A stretch of DNA of 64,000 nt from Myxococcota bacterium (GTDB lineage: Bacteria; Myxococcota_A; Polyangia; Palsa-1104; JAEUJZ01). Positions 1 through 9,146 of the stretch are shown here, piece by piece. Positions within the stretch are counted from its first letter, which is position 1. Each line of letters begins with the position of its first letter. The stretch covers positions 1 through 64,000 of the forward strand of contig JANWXW010000160.1 in NCBI GenBank assembly GCA_025057315.1, given 5' to 3'. The notes beneath the pieces are model-generated. The model had not been told where the DNA came from. It saw only the letters and a program-made list of their open reading frames with translations, and did no database searches. A program made the position numbers and the translations under genes.

Positions 1-1
1 C

Positions 2-274
2 GAGTCCATGCCGGTGCGCAACGAGTACAAGCTCGCCCTGCTCCGCAAGCAGATCACGGCCATGCAGAGCATCCTGATGAGCAACGCAGCCAAGGGTCCG
101 CGCAGCGAAGGGGGACCGCGACCGACCCCTGTGCCCGCTCAGCTGCAACGACCGGTGGCGGCTGCCGCCCTGCCGCTGTCGCCGGTGGCCGGGCGCCGGC
201 TGGCCCACCAAGGCCGAGATGGACGCCTCGGTGCGGCCTTGCACGTGCTGAGCGAGCCGGTGGCGGCCAAGTAG
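2..274 (+). CDS. 3' end of an unidentified CDS (partial, doubtful)
   Basis: An open frame enters from the left edge and stops at TAG 272-274. The first 35 or so residues look protein-like (helical, with K, R, Q and M, e.g. NEYKLALLRKQITAMQS). After about position 110 the composition turns into Pro/Ala/Arg-rich text typical of a non-coding frame, so a frameshift or a spurious extension is possible. A GC-rich hairpin follows the stop. No family is recognised. It could be the tail of a gene lying mostly outside the window. Confidence 0.25.
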   Translation, partial: ESMPVRNEYKLALLRKQITAMQSILMSNAAKGPRSEGGPRPTPVPAQLQRPVAAAALPLSPVAGRRLAHQGRDGRLGAALHVLSEPVAAK

Positions 275-279
275 CCGGA

Positions 280-295
280 AACCGGCCCGCCGGTT
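280..295 (+). terminator. GC-rich hairpin after the stop at 274
   Basis: The sequence AACCGGCCCGCCGGTT folds as a 7-bp stem with a two-base loop, six bases behind a TAG. There is no T-run after it, so intrinsic termination is only a possibility. Confidence 0.2.
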
Positions 296-598
296 CCTCT
301 CCAGCCAGGGAGCCTTGTTCTGCCACGGCCCAGGCGGAGCTCGCCCGTGCATGCGTACACGGACCGGACGTGGTCCCCTCCGACCAGGACGCCCCGGCTC
401 GTGCAGCCCGGGACCCGACCGGGCGTGGCCATATAGGCCCAAGGCCGGTCTCACCAGCCGGTGCCTCCTGGGGCGTCTGGCATCGCCTGGCGAGGCACGC
501 GGGCCGTTGGGTCAACCGAACCCGGGCGATCGCAACGGAACTTGCCCAAGGCAAGCTCGCCGTCATAGCAGGACAGACCAGCCCCTGGGGCGCGTTGC

Positions 599-800
599 CT
601 GAACCTGTGCGCGGGCCCGGGCCTTGTGGCGCGCCGAGGCAACGGGTCATCGCCACAGCACCAGCTCCTTACGGGGCTGCGCCGAGCGCAACGTGGCCCT
701 GAGCGGCCTGGAGGACCGCATCGAGCTGCGCCGTGGATAGGGCACCGCCGCCCTGCGGAATGGAGAGCTGTTTGTTCACGTCTCCGCCAACCCCGCCGCT
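599..800 (+). pseudogene. Probable decayed SAM-dependent methyltransferase
   Basis: Three methyltransferase-like pieces occur in the right order but not in one frame. From 599, one frame reads LNLCAGPGLVA, like the SAM-binding motif I (LDLCAGPG). In another frame, about 675-737 reads CAERNVALSGLEDRIELRRG, like the helix and strand after motif II. This is cut by TAG 738-740. In the same frame it resumes with ELFVHVSANPA, like the motif IV strand ending in NPP. Frame change plus an in-frame stop suggest a remnant. Chance similarity in GC-rich DNA cannot be excluded. Apart from this, 300-853 holds nothing recognisable. Confidence 0.35.
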
Positions 801-853
801 GCTGCTCTGTTCGCCCTCGTTGCTGCGGGGACCGGCTGGGTTGTCCCAGGGGT

Positions 854-3262
854 TCACTTTCGGTGCGGGTCCGCCTCTGGCAACGCTGCTGCGCGCGTCT
901 GGGGCAGTGCGGGCAGCCTGAGCGGCACCAGCGGGATGCGCGAGGCCAGATCCCCCTCACCGTACAGCCAGCTATAGACCAGGTAGCTGGACAGCACCCG
1001 CTTGGTGTAACCGCGGGTCTCGTCATAGGGGATGGTCTCGATGAAGACGTCGGCGTCCAGATCGCCGCGTGCGCGCAGCCAGCGGAAGACTGCCCCCTCG
1101 CCGGCATTGTACCCGGCCACGACCAGCGCCGGATGCCCTTGCATGGTGCTCCACAGAAATCCCAAAAACCGGGCGCCGATGGCGACGTTGATGGCCGGAT
1201 CGCGCAAGGCCTCGCGGGTGGTCGGCAGCCCACCGGAGAACCGCCGCGCCGTGGGCTGGATCATCTGGGTCAGGCCAATGGCATTGGCAAAGGACTCACA
1301 TAGGGGGTCAAAGGCCGACTCTTCGCGCACAATGGCCAGCTGCAGCGCCTCGGGCTGTCCATTCTGGCGCGCTGCAGGCACCAGCAGCTCCTCGTAGCCG
1401 CGCGGGTACGAGAGCTGCCACTCTCGCCGCGCTGACCCAACGGGATAGCGCCGCTGGTGCGCGGTCAACGAGTGGCGTGGGATCCAGTGCGAGCGGTAAA
1501 AGTCGCCGGCCCGGTGGTACAGCACCGCCGCCAGCCAGATGAGCTCCTCCTCCTCGGGCGAGGCAGGCCGATAGCCCTTGCCGTGGGGGAGCCGGAGGCC
1601 CGCTGCCTGCAGCTCGCGCTGGGCCTCGCTGCCCAAGCCCAGGCGCAGCAGCTCCACTGCTCGCAGGAAAGCGGGCTGGTGCAGCAAGGGCCGGTCGGCA
1701 AACCGCCACGCTGTTTCCTCGCCGGCGGGTTCCTGGGCAAGCTCGGCCAGCAGCGCCGCAAGGGCCTGCGGCCACCGCTCGCGCAGCCGGTTGAACGACA
1801 TCAGCGTGTAAAAGCTCAACGGGTACTCGCGCGCCGCACGCTGGTAGTGCTGCACCGCCTGCTGGTCGTGGCCGCCGACCTCCGCGATGCGGCCCAACCA
1901 GTACAGGGTCCGGCCCTCCTGATCCCAGCCGCTCTCGCGGGGTACCCGTCGCAGCGACTCCTCCAGGTAGCGCTGTGCAGTGGCGTGGTCGCGACGCCGG
2001 TAAGCGCGCAAGGCCAGCCGCCACAGGGCTTCTGCGCGCTGGTCGCCCGTCGGGTACAAGTCCGGCAGGGTGCGGAGCAGTTCGGTGAGGCGCGCCTCGT
2101 AGTCAGGGCAGGTCTTTTTCTGGCATGTGGCCTCCGGCCCCTCCTTTTCCAGCTTCTCCTGCAGGTCGGCGTACATCTCGGCCTGGCGTAGGCGGGCATC
2201 GTCCGCGTAGCTGTGCCCTGGGTGAGCGGCCTCGGCCTGCGCGAACAGGTCCGCAGCTCGCTGCAGGTCGCCGCGGCTCCCATGGCAACGGGCCGCCTGG
2301 TAGAGGGACTTCATATGCAGGTCCTCGTTCTTCTGGCAGGCCGCGGCCGCCTCATCGAAAAGCGCGGCTGCTCGCGGCCGCTGCCGCTGCTTGAACACGC
2401 TTTGGGCCAGGTGGTAGCGCGCGATGCACACGATGGACTCGTCGTGTTCGTCTGGTAAGATAGACTCTAAGACGCGACGGTAGGCGATCTCGCTCTCGGG
2501 GTTACGCATGTTGTCGAAGAAGACCTGTGCCCGGCCGAGCAGCTCGCGCGCAGAAAAGCGCCGCGCGGCTTCGGGGAGCCGATCGAGCTGCCGGTCTGCT
2601 TGCACCCCGAACGGGCTCAGCGGGGCCTCTAAATAGAGGCGGCGCCACAGGGGGATGGCCTCCTCGTGCCGTCCCAGGGCCGTCAGCAGCTCGGCACGTC
2701 TGGCCAGGGCTTCGTAGCGGCGTGCCTCGCACCGTTCCAGGTAGGTGCCATAGGCTGATTCGGCCTCTGCCTGTCGGGACAGTCGGCGCAGCGCCTCGGC
2801 GCGGACAAAGCGCGCCTCGCAGGCCAACACCGAATCATCGGGTACCCGACCCGCACGGTCTAGCGCCTCTTGTGCCCGACCGGCCCGCAGGTAGGCCCTG
2901 GCTGCGTGCAGGCGATGGTAGGGCAAGAGCAGGGGGTAGCTGGCAACGAGCTCGTCAAAGAGGCGGGCCGCCAGCAGCGCTGTCTCCGGTTCGCCCAGAT
3001 AAGCCAGGCCTAGCAGAAACTGCGCCTGCGGGCGATGCGCGGCATGTTTTTTCTTGAGGTGATCTTGCAGCAGCCGCGCCGCCTCGCGGTACGCGCCGCT
3101 GCTCAGCCGCCGGGGCACCTCGGCCAGCGGGCCGCCAAAGTAGGGCCGAAGCGCGGTTGGATCGAAGCTCCCCGTAGAGGCGGAGGGAGGGGAGGCAGCA
3201 GCGGAGGTAGCGGCCAGCAGCGCGGCCGTGGCCACACCAACCAACAGAGGCAGGGGGCGCAT
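854..3262 (-). CDS. Slt70-like soluble lytic murein transglycosylase
   Basis: A periplasmic enzyme of 802 residues that cleaves the MurNAc-GlcNAc bond of peptidoglycan to give 1,6-anhydro products (family knowledge). Residues 1-23 form a signal peptide (hydrophobic, ending ATSAAAS). Residues 50-600 are helical TPR/U-type repeats (YLRAGRAQEALDRA, ALGRHEEAIPLWRRLY). The C-terminal SLT domain has the catalytic-Glu motif REESAFDP with Glu about 648, then GLTQMIQPTA, AGYNAGEGAV and the late Tyr motif. It is longer than E. coli Slt (about 645 residues) because of extra repeats. It is the last gene of the sspB-selB operon, 65 nt behind selB. The start ATG at 3262 directly precedes the signal peptide. 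Confidence 0.88.
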   Translation of the reverse strand: MRPLPLLVGVATAALLAATSAAASPPSASTGSFDPTALRPYFGGPLAEVPRRLSSGAYREAARLLQDHLKKKHAAHRPQAQFLLGLAYLGEPETALLAARLFDELVASYPLLLPYHRLHAARAYLRAGRAQEALDRAGRVPDDSVLACEARFVRAEALRRLSRQAEAESAYGTYLERCEARRYEALARRAELLTALGRHEEAIPLWRRLYLEAPLSPFGVQADRQLDRLPEAARRFSARELLGRAQVFFDNMRNPESEIAYRRVLESILPDEHDESIVCIARYHLAQSVFKQRQRPRAAALFDEAAAACQKNEDLHMKSLYQAARCHGSRGDLQRAADLFAQAEAAHPGHSYADDARLRQAEMYADLQEKLEKEGPEATCQKKTCPDYEARLTELLRTLPDLYPTGDQRAEALWRLALRAYRRRDHATAQRYLEESLRRVPRESGWDQEGRTLYWLGRIAEVGGHDQQAVQHYQRAAREYPLSFYTLMSFNRLRERWPQALAALLAELAQEPAGEETAWRFADRPLLHQPAFLRAVELLRLGLGSEAQRELQAAGLRLPHGKGYRPASPEEEELIWLAAVLYHRAGDFYRSHWIPRHSLTAHQRRYPVGSARREWQLSYPRGYEELLVPAARQNGQPEALQLAIVREESAFDPLCESFANAIGLTQMIQPTARRFSGGLPTTREALRDPAINVAIGARFLGFLWSTMQGHPALVVAGYNAGEGAVFRWLRARGDLDADVFIETIPYDETRGYTKRVLSSYLVYSWLYGEGDLASRIPLVPLRLPALPQTRAAALPEADPHRK

Positions 3263-3327
3263 GATGGAGCAACGGTAGCAGCGGCGCCCAGGTGGGGCAA
3301 AGAAACGCCCGGGAGCACCTGGTCCGC

Positions 3328-5328
3328 TCAGCCCCGCAGGCGACGTACGTCCCCGACGCGCAGCGTGACGCGCTCGGCATCAAAGTACTCGGCCAGTGGG
3401 ATGGCGTACTTGCGCGTCTGCCCCACCATGTCCTTCCACTGGGCCAGCGTGATCTCGCGGCGCTCGCGGAGGAAGTCCACCAGACGGCGGCGCAGGTCGT
3501 CAATGGCCTCGTGGTGAAAGAGCAGGTCGCGCACGCGCACCAGCACGCCCTTGCGCACCAGCAGCTCCACGGCGAATCGCAGCTCAGTGAGGGGCAGCGC
3601 GAGCTGCCCTGCTGCCTCGTCCGGGCGCGGTGGGGCCAGCCCGGCCTGCCGGTACAACCCCTCGACCCGCTCGGCCAGGCTCTGCGAGCCTGCCACCGCG
3701 TGGGTCGGGTCATGGCCTGGCAACTTCAGCAGGTCCCGCTCCATCTGGAGGCGCCCCTCAACCAGCAGACCCTCCAGCGCCCGCTGGAGCAGGCGTGCCG
3801 ATGGCACCTGGGGTCGCCCCTCCCCGACGCCGTCCCGATCCCCGCCGAGAGGCCTGATCTGGGTGGACAGGGCCTCCCGGGCCAGGCCGGGCTGCAGCGG
3901 CGCGCGGGCATGATGTTCGCGCACCGCCGCAAGCACCGCCTCCTGCACCAGCGCCAGGGCCTGGTGGCTGGCATAGATCGGAGCGCTGTCCCGTCCGCAG
4001 AGGCCGACGATGCGCCGCGTGGAGGTCAAGTGCTGCAGGGCGGACTCGACGCGGCGGCGATGGATCGGCAGCAAGGCCAACAGCTCGGACAGGCTTAGGC
4101 CGCGGACACCGGCTCGATCCACCGCCTCCTGCACCAGGATCCGTGCCCCCTCTGGGGTGGAATCCCCCAGGGCCCGCTCCACCTCCGCCAGCCGTGCCAG
4201 CAGGGCCGGGCTGCCACGGCGGTGTCGCACCGGCTGGGTTCGCAGCACCACCCCACCGCCCAGCGTCGTGGTGTGGTGCCGCTGCAGGGCGAAGCCCCGG
4301 AGGATGAAGCGATCCCCGGGCAGCAGCGTCAGCTCAGTGGGCACCTGGATCTGCGCCAGCCCACTCTGGCCGGGCGCCACCTCACCACGGTCGAGCAGCG
4401 TGACCTGTGCCAGCCGCTGCGCCGTCCCTGCATGGAGCAGGACCCGGGTGCGCCTGGGGAGCGGCTGATTTGCTGTCAGCAAAATGTGCAATCGGGCATC
4501 GAACAACACCGTCCCCGGCACAGTCCCGGGACGCACCAGCGTTGCGCCGCGCTCGATGGCCTCCCGGGGCACGGCCAGGTTTACCGCGGTCCGCTGTCCT
4601 GCCACTGCCTCCTCGACCGGCTGGCCGTGCACCTGCAGGCCCCGGACCTTGGCTCGGGGCGCGCCAGGTGGCTGGGGCACCAGCTCATCGCCCACGCGCA
4701 GCCTGCCCCCCCATAGGGTGCCAGTAGCCACGGTGCCAAATCCCTTGACGGTGAAGACGCGGTCCACCGGCAGCCGCAGGTGCAGGTCCGGGTCTCGCGC
4801 CGGCGTGCCATCGAGGAGACGGTCCAGCGTCGCGACGAGCTCTGCCATGCCCTCGCCGGTCACGGCGGAGCATGGCACAATCGGGGCATCTTGCAGGGGC
4901 CCACCGCGGAGCGTCTCGCGCACCTCCAGCGCGGCCAGCTCACGCATGTCCGCATCCACCAGGTCGCACTTGGTCAAGGCCACCAGCCCCCGCCTCACGC
5001 CGAGCAACGAACAGATGTCCAGGTGCTCCCGCGTCTGGGGCATCACTCCTTCGTCAGCGGCCACCACGAGCAGCACCAAGTCGATGCCCGTAGCGCCGGC
5101 CACCATGGTGCGCACGAAGCGCTCGTGGCCCGGCACATCCACCACCCCCACGATGCCGTGCCTGGGCAAGGATAGATGGGCAAAGCCAAGCTCAATCGTG
5201 ATGCCCCGTGCCTTCTCTTCCGGCAACCGGTCTGTGTCGATGCCCGTCAGGGCCCTGACCAGGCTCGTCTTGCCGTGGTCAATGTGCCCGGCGGTGCCCA
5301 CCACAAAGCGGGGGATACGCTCAGGCAT
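3328..5328 (-). CDS. selB: Selenocysteine-specific elongation factor SelB
   Basis: This 666-residue GTPase carries Sec-tRNA(Sec) to in-frame UGA codons by binding the SECIS hairpin in the mRNA. The G1 motif GHIDHGKTS is at residues 14-22, switch I is RGITIELGF, G3 is DVPGHE at about 64-69, and G4 is TKCDLVD. Then come two beta-barrel domains and a C-terminal half of winged helices (LSLSELLALLPIHRRRVESAL; KDMVGQTRKYAIPLAEYFD). The ATG at 5328 was chosen because conserved sequence begins there; further upstream lies the coding end of the neighbouring gene. The start overlaps the acyl-CoA synthetase stop by 8 nt. Its likely client is the UGA-containing formate dehydrogenase at 58141. selA, selC and selD are not in the window. 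Confidence 0.95.
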   Translation of the reverse strand: MPERIPRFVVGTAGHIDHGKTSLVRALTGIDTDRLPEEKARGITIELGFAHLSLPRHGIVGVVDVPGHERFVRTMVAGATGIDLVLLVVAADEGVMPQTREHLDICSLLGVRRGLVALTKCDLVDADMRELAALEVRETLRGGPLQDAPIVPCSAVTGEGMAELVATLDRLLDGTPARDPDLHLRLPVDRVFTVKGFGTVATGTLWGGRLRVGDELVPQPPGAPRAKVRGLQVHGQPVEEAVAGQRTAVNLAVPREAIERGATLVRPGTVPGTVLFDARLHILLTANQPLPRRTRVLLHAGTAQRLAQVTLLDRGEVAPGQSGLAQIQVPTELTLLPGDRFILRGFALQRHHTTTLGGGVVLRTQPVRHRRGSPALLARLAEVERALGDSTPEGARILVQEAVDRAGVRGLSLSELLALLPIHRRRVESALQHLTSTRRIVGLCGRDSAPIYASHQALALVQEAVLAAVREHHARAPLQPGLAREALSTQIRPLGGDRDGVGEGRPQVPSARLLQRALEGLLVEGRLQMERDLLKLPGHDPTHAVAGSQSLAERVEGLYRQAGLAPPRPDEAAGQLALPLTELRFAVELLVRKGVLVRVRDLLFHHEAIDDLRRRLVDFLRERREITLAQWKDMVGQTRKYAIPLAEYFDAERVTLRVGDVRRLRG

Positions 5329-7024
5329 GGGCCGTCGGCATTGCCTGCAGCAGCAGCCGTGCCTCTCGGCGCAGCATATGCTTGTCGATTTTCCCCGTCG
5401 GCCCGCGTGGGATGCTGTCGACGAAGAGCACCCGCCGCGGCCGTTTGTAGTCGGCCAGTTCCTGGCTGACAAACTGGCACAGCTCCGCAGCCAGCTCCGG
5501 TCCGGGCTCCCAACCGGGACGGAGGACGACGTACGCCCACAGCGACTCGCCCCAGTCGGCATCCGGCACGCCGATGACAGCACTGTCCACCACCGCCGGG
5601 TGGCTATGCAGGCGCTGTTCGATCTCCAGTGGGTAAATGTTGACTCCACCGGAGATCACCATGTCGCTTTTGCGGTCCGCAAGGTAATAGTAGCCATCGG
5701 CATCCCGGTAGGCCAGGTCGCCCACAGAAAAATAACCGTCGCGCATGGCCTGCCGTGTGGCCTCAGGGTCGCGAAAGTAGCCTGACACCAGGGTGCCGTT
5801 CTTGACGTACAGTTCACCCACCTGACCCACCGGGACCTCGCGGCCCTGCTCATCGAGCAGCCGGATGTCGTTGCCAAAGACGCGCCGACCAATGGTGCCA
5901 GGGCGCGCGGTGTGCTCGCCGGGTCGGGCCAGGGTCACAATGCCAGTCTCGGTGGCACCATACATGTTATATAGAATGGGCCCCAGCCGCTCCTCCACCT
6001 GACGCGCCAGCTCGCTTGGCAGCGGTGCGGCCACGCTCATCAGCCAGCGCAAAGAGCTGAGGTCGTGACGCCGAAGCTCATCTCCAAGTTGCATCAATCG
6101 GCCCAGCATCGTGGGCACCATGACGGACGAAGTGATGCGCTCTTGTTCAATCAGGGCGGGCACCTTGGTGGCGTCGAAGTGGCGGGGAATCACCAGAGAG
6201 CCGCCGACAGCCATCACACAGGCGCAGAAAGCGGGCGCGGCAGCATGATACAGCGGACAGCAAACCAGGTGGCGGTCGTCGCGAAACAGCGGTAGCTCGG
6301 CGAGCATGGCCATGACAGTGGTCAAGCTGGTGCTGGCCATGTCCCGTCGCGCGCCCTTGCTGCGCCCGGTCGTGCCCGAGGTGTAGAGCAGCAGGCTGCC
6401 CTGGCTCCCCCCTGGGGCGTAGGGGGGATCGTCGGTCGGGCCAGAGGATACCAGCTCCTCGTACGGCACCGCGCCCCTGCCCGCTCCAGCGACGATGCGT
6501 ATGGGAGGCGGCAGCCCATCGGCCTGGGCCAGCGACAACGCCTCGGTAGCAACCTCGGCATGGCCGGCATGGTAGAGCAGGGCGCGCACGCCGGCATGGC
6601 TGAGGATGTAGGCGACCTCCCGTGGCTTGAGGCGGTAGCCGATCTGCACCGTGGTGGCCCCCAGCAGGCCGAGCGCCGCAGAGATCTCGATGAACTCGTG
6701 GCCATTGTCGAGCAGCAGGCCGACGGCATCCCCCGGAGCCACCCCCAGGCGACGAAGGCCATGGGCAAGGCGGCAGATACGCGCATCTAGCTCGCCGTAG
6801 GTGAGCCGAATGCCCTCGGCACACAGGGCCAGCCGCTCGGGCGCTGCCAGGGCATGCAGGCGGAGCAAGGTCAGATGACCACGGAGTCCCCGCCGCACCT
6901 GCCGGGCAAGCTGCAGCACCGCCCTGGGCCGGAGCTCCGCAAGGAGCTGGCTCCGTGACAGCAAGCGCCAGAGGATGCCACTGGCCTCCAGGATATCTGC
7001 CAGCTGGGTGAGGTTGACCTTCAT
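5321..7024 (-). CDS. AMP-binding acyl-CoA synthetase
   Basis: A 567-residue ANL-superfamily ligase that adenylates a carboxylic acid (probably fatty acid) and transfers it to CoA. Motifs seen are the P-loop YTSGTTGRSKGA near residue 214, MYGATETG, the hinge GDLAYRDADGYYYLADRKSD and the C-terminal catalytic lysine in GPTGKIDK. The N-terminal part includes AAPERLALCAEGIRLTYGEL, as in fatty-acyl-CoA ligases of the FadD13/caiC type. The ATG at 7024 overlaps the stop of the LD-carboxypeptidase (ATGA, translational coupling), which excludes a longer start. No signal peptide or membrane segment is clear. The substrate cannot be told from sequence. Confidence 0.88.
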   Translation of the reverse strand: MKVNLTQLADILEASGILWRLLSRSQLLAELRPRAVLQLARQVRRGLRGHLTLLRLHALAAPERLALCAEGIRLTYGELDARICRLAHGLRRLGVAPGDAVGLLLDNGHEFIEISAALGLLGATTVQIGYRLKPREVAYILSHAGVRALLYHAGHAEVATEALSLAQADGLPPPIRIVAGAGRGAVPYEELVSSGPTDDPPYAPGGSQGSLLLYTSGTTGRSKGARRDMASTSLTTVMAMLAELPLFRDDRHLVCCPLYHAAAPAFCACVMAVGGSLVIPRHFDATKVPALIEQERITSSVMVPTMLGRLMQLGDELRRHDLSSLRWLMSVAAPLPSELARQVEERLGPILYNMYGATETGIVTLARPGEHTARPGTIGRRVFGNDIRLLDEQGREVPVGQVGELYVKNGTLVSGYFRDPEATRQAMRDGYFSVGDLAYRDADGYYYLADRKSDMVISGGVNIYPLEIEQRLHSHPAVVDSAVIGVPDADWGESLWAYVVLRPGWEPGPELAAELCQFVSQELADYKRPRRVLFVDSIPRGPTGKIDKHMLRREARLLLQAMPTAHA

Positions 7025-8007
7025 GGAGGCCCAGCTTGGGCGCAAAGGCCCTCCGGGCGCAAGGGGCTGACCACCCCGGGCGCCCCGACAGACACAGCCC
7101 CGTCGTAAAATCGCAGCACACCGGCATCTGCATCGAGCTCCACCCGAGCACCCAGGGGCACCGCGCGGTTGCGGGTGCCGTGCCCGATGGGCGCCCCGCT
7201 GCACAACGGGACGCCCAGGGCGTCGAGCCGCTCAACGACCACCGACAGCGCCGACGGGGTAGCACCATCGCCCCCCTCGCAGGCCACAAAATCCCCCAAG
7301 ACCACCCCGACGACCTCGTCGAGCGCTCCGCTTAGGCGGAGCTGGGTCAGCGCACGGTCGATGCGGTAGGGTTGCTCGCCAATCTCCTCCAACAACAGGA
7401 CCACCGGCTCGCCCGGCCGCAGCGCGGACGACAGCGCGGTGCCGCACAGGCGCGACAGAAGCTCCAAGTTCCCGCCCAGCAGGCGACCGCGGGCGCGGCC
7501 AGGACGCAGTGTTACCAGGCCCTCCAGGGGCGGCGGATGGCCAGGGTGCTCCAGCAGGGCAAAGAGCGCCTCGACATCCTCCGGTGGCAGGGAGACCAGC
7601 TGGGTCAGCACGGGGCCGTGGATGGTGGTCAGCCGTGCACTGGCCGCCCATGCATGAAGCACCGTGATGTCAGAAAACCCCACCACCGGGACGGGCCGCC
7701 GCTCGGCCTCCGGCACCGCGCACAGGGCCGGCAGGTAGCGCAACAGCCCATAGCCCCCCCGGGCGCAGAACACCGCCTGAACGGACGGATCGGACAGCGC
7801 CCAACGCAGCTCGGCCAGACGGCGTCCATCCTCTCCAGCCAGGTATCCGGTGCGGCTGCGTAGGCCCGGAGCGTGCACGACCTCATAGCGGGCCCGCAGC
7901 AGCGCCAGCCCTGGCTCCAGCCGCTCCGGCGGGACTGGACCCGACGGAGCCACGACCGCAACGCGGTCCCCAGGGCGCAGCGCGGGCGGCCTGAGCCAGC
8001 TCGACAT
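7021..8007 (-). CDS. ldcA: LD-carboxypeptidase (peptidase family S66)
   Basis: A 328-residue cytoplasmic serine peptidase that removes the terminal D-Ala from tetrapeptide muropeptides during wall recycling. It starts with the family strand DRVAVVAPSGPVPPERLEPG. The nucleophile motif is GFSDITVLHA, the acidic residue lies in LLLEEIGEQPYRIDR, and the active-site His is in APIGHGTRN. Length fits the family (about 300-340). It sits 6 nt behind the unknown gene 8014-8571 and overlaps the acyl-CoA synthetase by 4 nt. With the transglycosylase at the operon end it gives the cluster a peptidoglycan-turnover theme. Confidence 0.9.
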   Translation of the reverse strand: MSSWLRPPALRPGDRVAVVAPSGPVPPERLEPGLALLRARYEVVHAPGLRSRTGYLAGEDGRRLAELRWALSDPSVQAVFCARGGYGLLRYLPALCAVPEAERRPVPVVGFSDITVLHAWAASARLTTIHGPVLTQLVSLPPEDVEALFALLEHPGHPPPLEGLVTLRPGRARGRLLGGNLELLSRLCGTALSSALRPGEPVVLLLEEIGEQPYRIDRALTQLRLSGALDEVVGVVLGDFVACEGGDGATPSALSVVVERLDALGVPLCSGAPIGHGTRNRAVPLGARVELDADAGVLRFYDGAVSVGAPGVVSPLRPEGLCAQAGPP

Positions 8008-8013
8008 GACAGG

Positions 8014-8571
8014 CTAGCGGCGTCGGGGCGACTTCTTTTTCCTGAAGGGTCGTCGCTCGACCGGCCCGCTGTCGACCTCGCCGTTGAAACCCTCCTCGAG
8101 ACTGGGGACAGCCATCTCCTGCGCCGCCGCCACCGAAGGAGAAGAGGGCATGGGCCCGGATGAACCCTCCACCGGGGCCTGGGATGGAGGGGACACCACC
8201 GGCTCCGCCGTGGCAGCCTCCGCCGCAGCACCCTCCCCTGCAGCACCAGCCCCACCTCCACCAGCCACAGCATCCTCCCCTGCAGCAGCACCAGCCGGAG
8301 CCGCGCGCTCTGCCGTCTCGACCGGATTCGGCGGGGGCGGCCAAATCCAGTCCGGCAAGGCCCCCCCCTCGGGGGCGAAGTAGATGCCTGAACCGGCGCC
8401 CTCGCGGATGCGCTGCACCAGACCGTCCAGCCGCCTTTCCTCGGCCACCAAGGTGAGGCGGGTGGCCACCGGCATCGGGCCGTCCATCTCGACGAAGAGG
8501 CTGCCTTGCTCCAAGCGCACGGGCGCGCCCCGAACGATCGGGAGGCCCTGGTAGATGACATCAACGTTCAT
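8014..8571 (-). CDS. Uncharacterised protein with PilZ-like N-terminus and Ala/Pro-rich tail
   Basis: A 185-residue protein of unknown function. Residues 1-80 look like a small beta-barrel (GAPVRLEQGSLFVEMDGPMPVATRLTLV), the kind of text seen in PilZ or related folds, but no RxxxR c-di-GMP motif is clear. Residues 85-165 are an Ala/Gly/Pro/Glu-rich disordered stretch. The last dozen residues are strongly basic (RRPFRKKKSPRRR), suggesting binding to nucleic acid or membrane. ATG 8571 starts a conserved-looking MNVDVIYQG; a longer reading to 8610 would include unlikely text. It lies between sspB and ldcA and is probably co-transcribed. Confidence 0.7.
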   Translation of the reverse strand: MNVDVIYQGLPIVRGAPVRLEQGSLFVEMDGPMPVATRLTLVAEERRLDGLVQRIREGAGSGIYFAPEGGALPDWIWPPPPNPVETAERAAPAGAAAGEDAVAGGGGAGAAGEGAAAEAATAEPVVSPPSQAPVEGSSGPMPSSPSVAAAQEMAVPSLEEGFNGEVDSGPVERRPFRKKKSPRRR

Positions 8572-8637
8572 GGCTTGACCAGGGTAACAAATGCCCAGGG
8601 GCACCGGCAACCGCCGGACCTGGTTGGTGCACGTACG

Positions 8638-9036
8638 TCAGTCCACCAGCTTGAGGTAGCTTGGCCGCGGCCGGCGGGCCGGCTTGGCAGGCTCCTGCGG
8701 CGGGGGCGGCACCGCCGGTGGCTTGAGGTCCTTGGGCACGTCCTTCTCCCACACGTAGCCGCGCCGGTCTCCATCAGCCATGGCAAAGACGGCGGCCCAT
8801 GGAACAAAGGTCGCATGGGCGGTGCGCTGGAACGACAGCGTGGCAGAGATGCCCCGGTCGTCAATCTGCAGGTCCACGATCGGCACCGGCATGTTGTAGC
8901 CATACTGGAGGATCAGGTGGGGCTGCTGCCGCAGGTACTCGGGGAGCTTCACCTCGGGGTGGCGGGGGTCCAGGTGCACCAGCACCCACGCGTCCTCCAG
9001 CAGATGCAACAGGAATTCGCGCTTATCGGGGACCAT
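8638..9036 (-). CDS. sspB: SspB-like ClpXP adaptor (stringent starvation protein B family)
   Basis: A 132-residue protein of the SspB family, which tethers ssrA-tagged and other substrates to ClpX for degradation. The core shows the family text LEDAWVLVHLDPRHPEVKLP, PHLILQYGYNMPVPI and LQIDDRGISATLSFQ, followed by VPWAAVFAMA. The variable Pro-rich linker ends in a short motif PRPSYLKLVD, which matches the C-terminal ClpX-binding peptide of SspB proteins (residues like LRVVK in E. coli). First gene of the minus-strand operon that includes ldcA and selB; its start lies 110 nt from the divergent gene at 9147. Confidence 0.88.
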   Translation of the reverse strand: MVPDKREFLLHLLEDAWVLVHLDPRHPEVKLPEYLRQQPHLILQYGYNMPVPIVDLQIDDRGISATLSFQRTAHATFVPWAAVFAMADGDRRGYVWEKDVPKDLKPPAVPPPPQEPAKPARRPRPSYLKLVD

Positions 9037-9146
9037 GATTCATTCGTAGTCGTATCGTGGATGCATTGCAACCCTTGCCGCGGGCCAAGGCTTTACCGGA
9101 CGGCCTCCCGCCCCAAGCGCAGGCCGGTTGTGATATAAATCCGTAC

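Noticed and set aside
5329..5649. Longer N-terminus for SelB by in-frame extension
   Set aside because: The extra 107 residues lie over the coding sequence of the acyl-CoA synthetase and have shadow-frame composition; the family start is at 5328.
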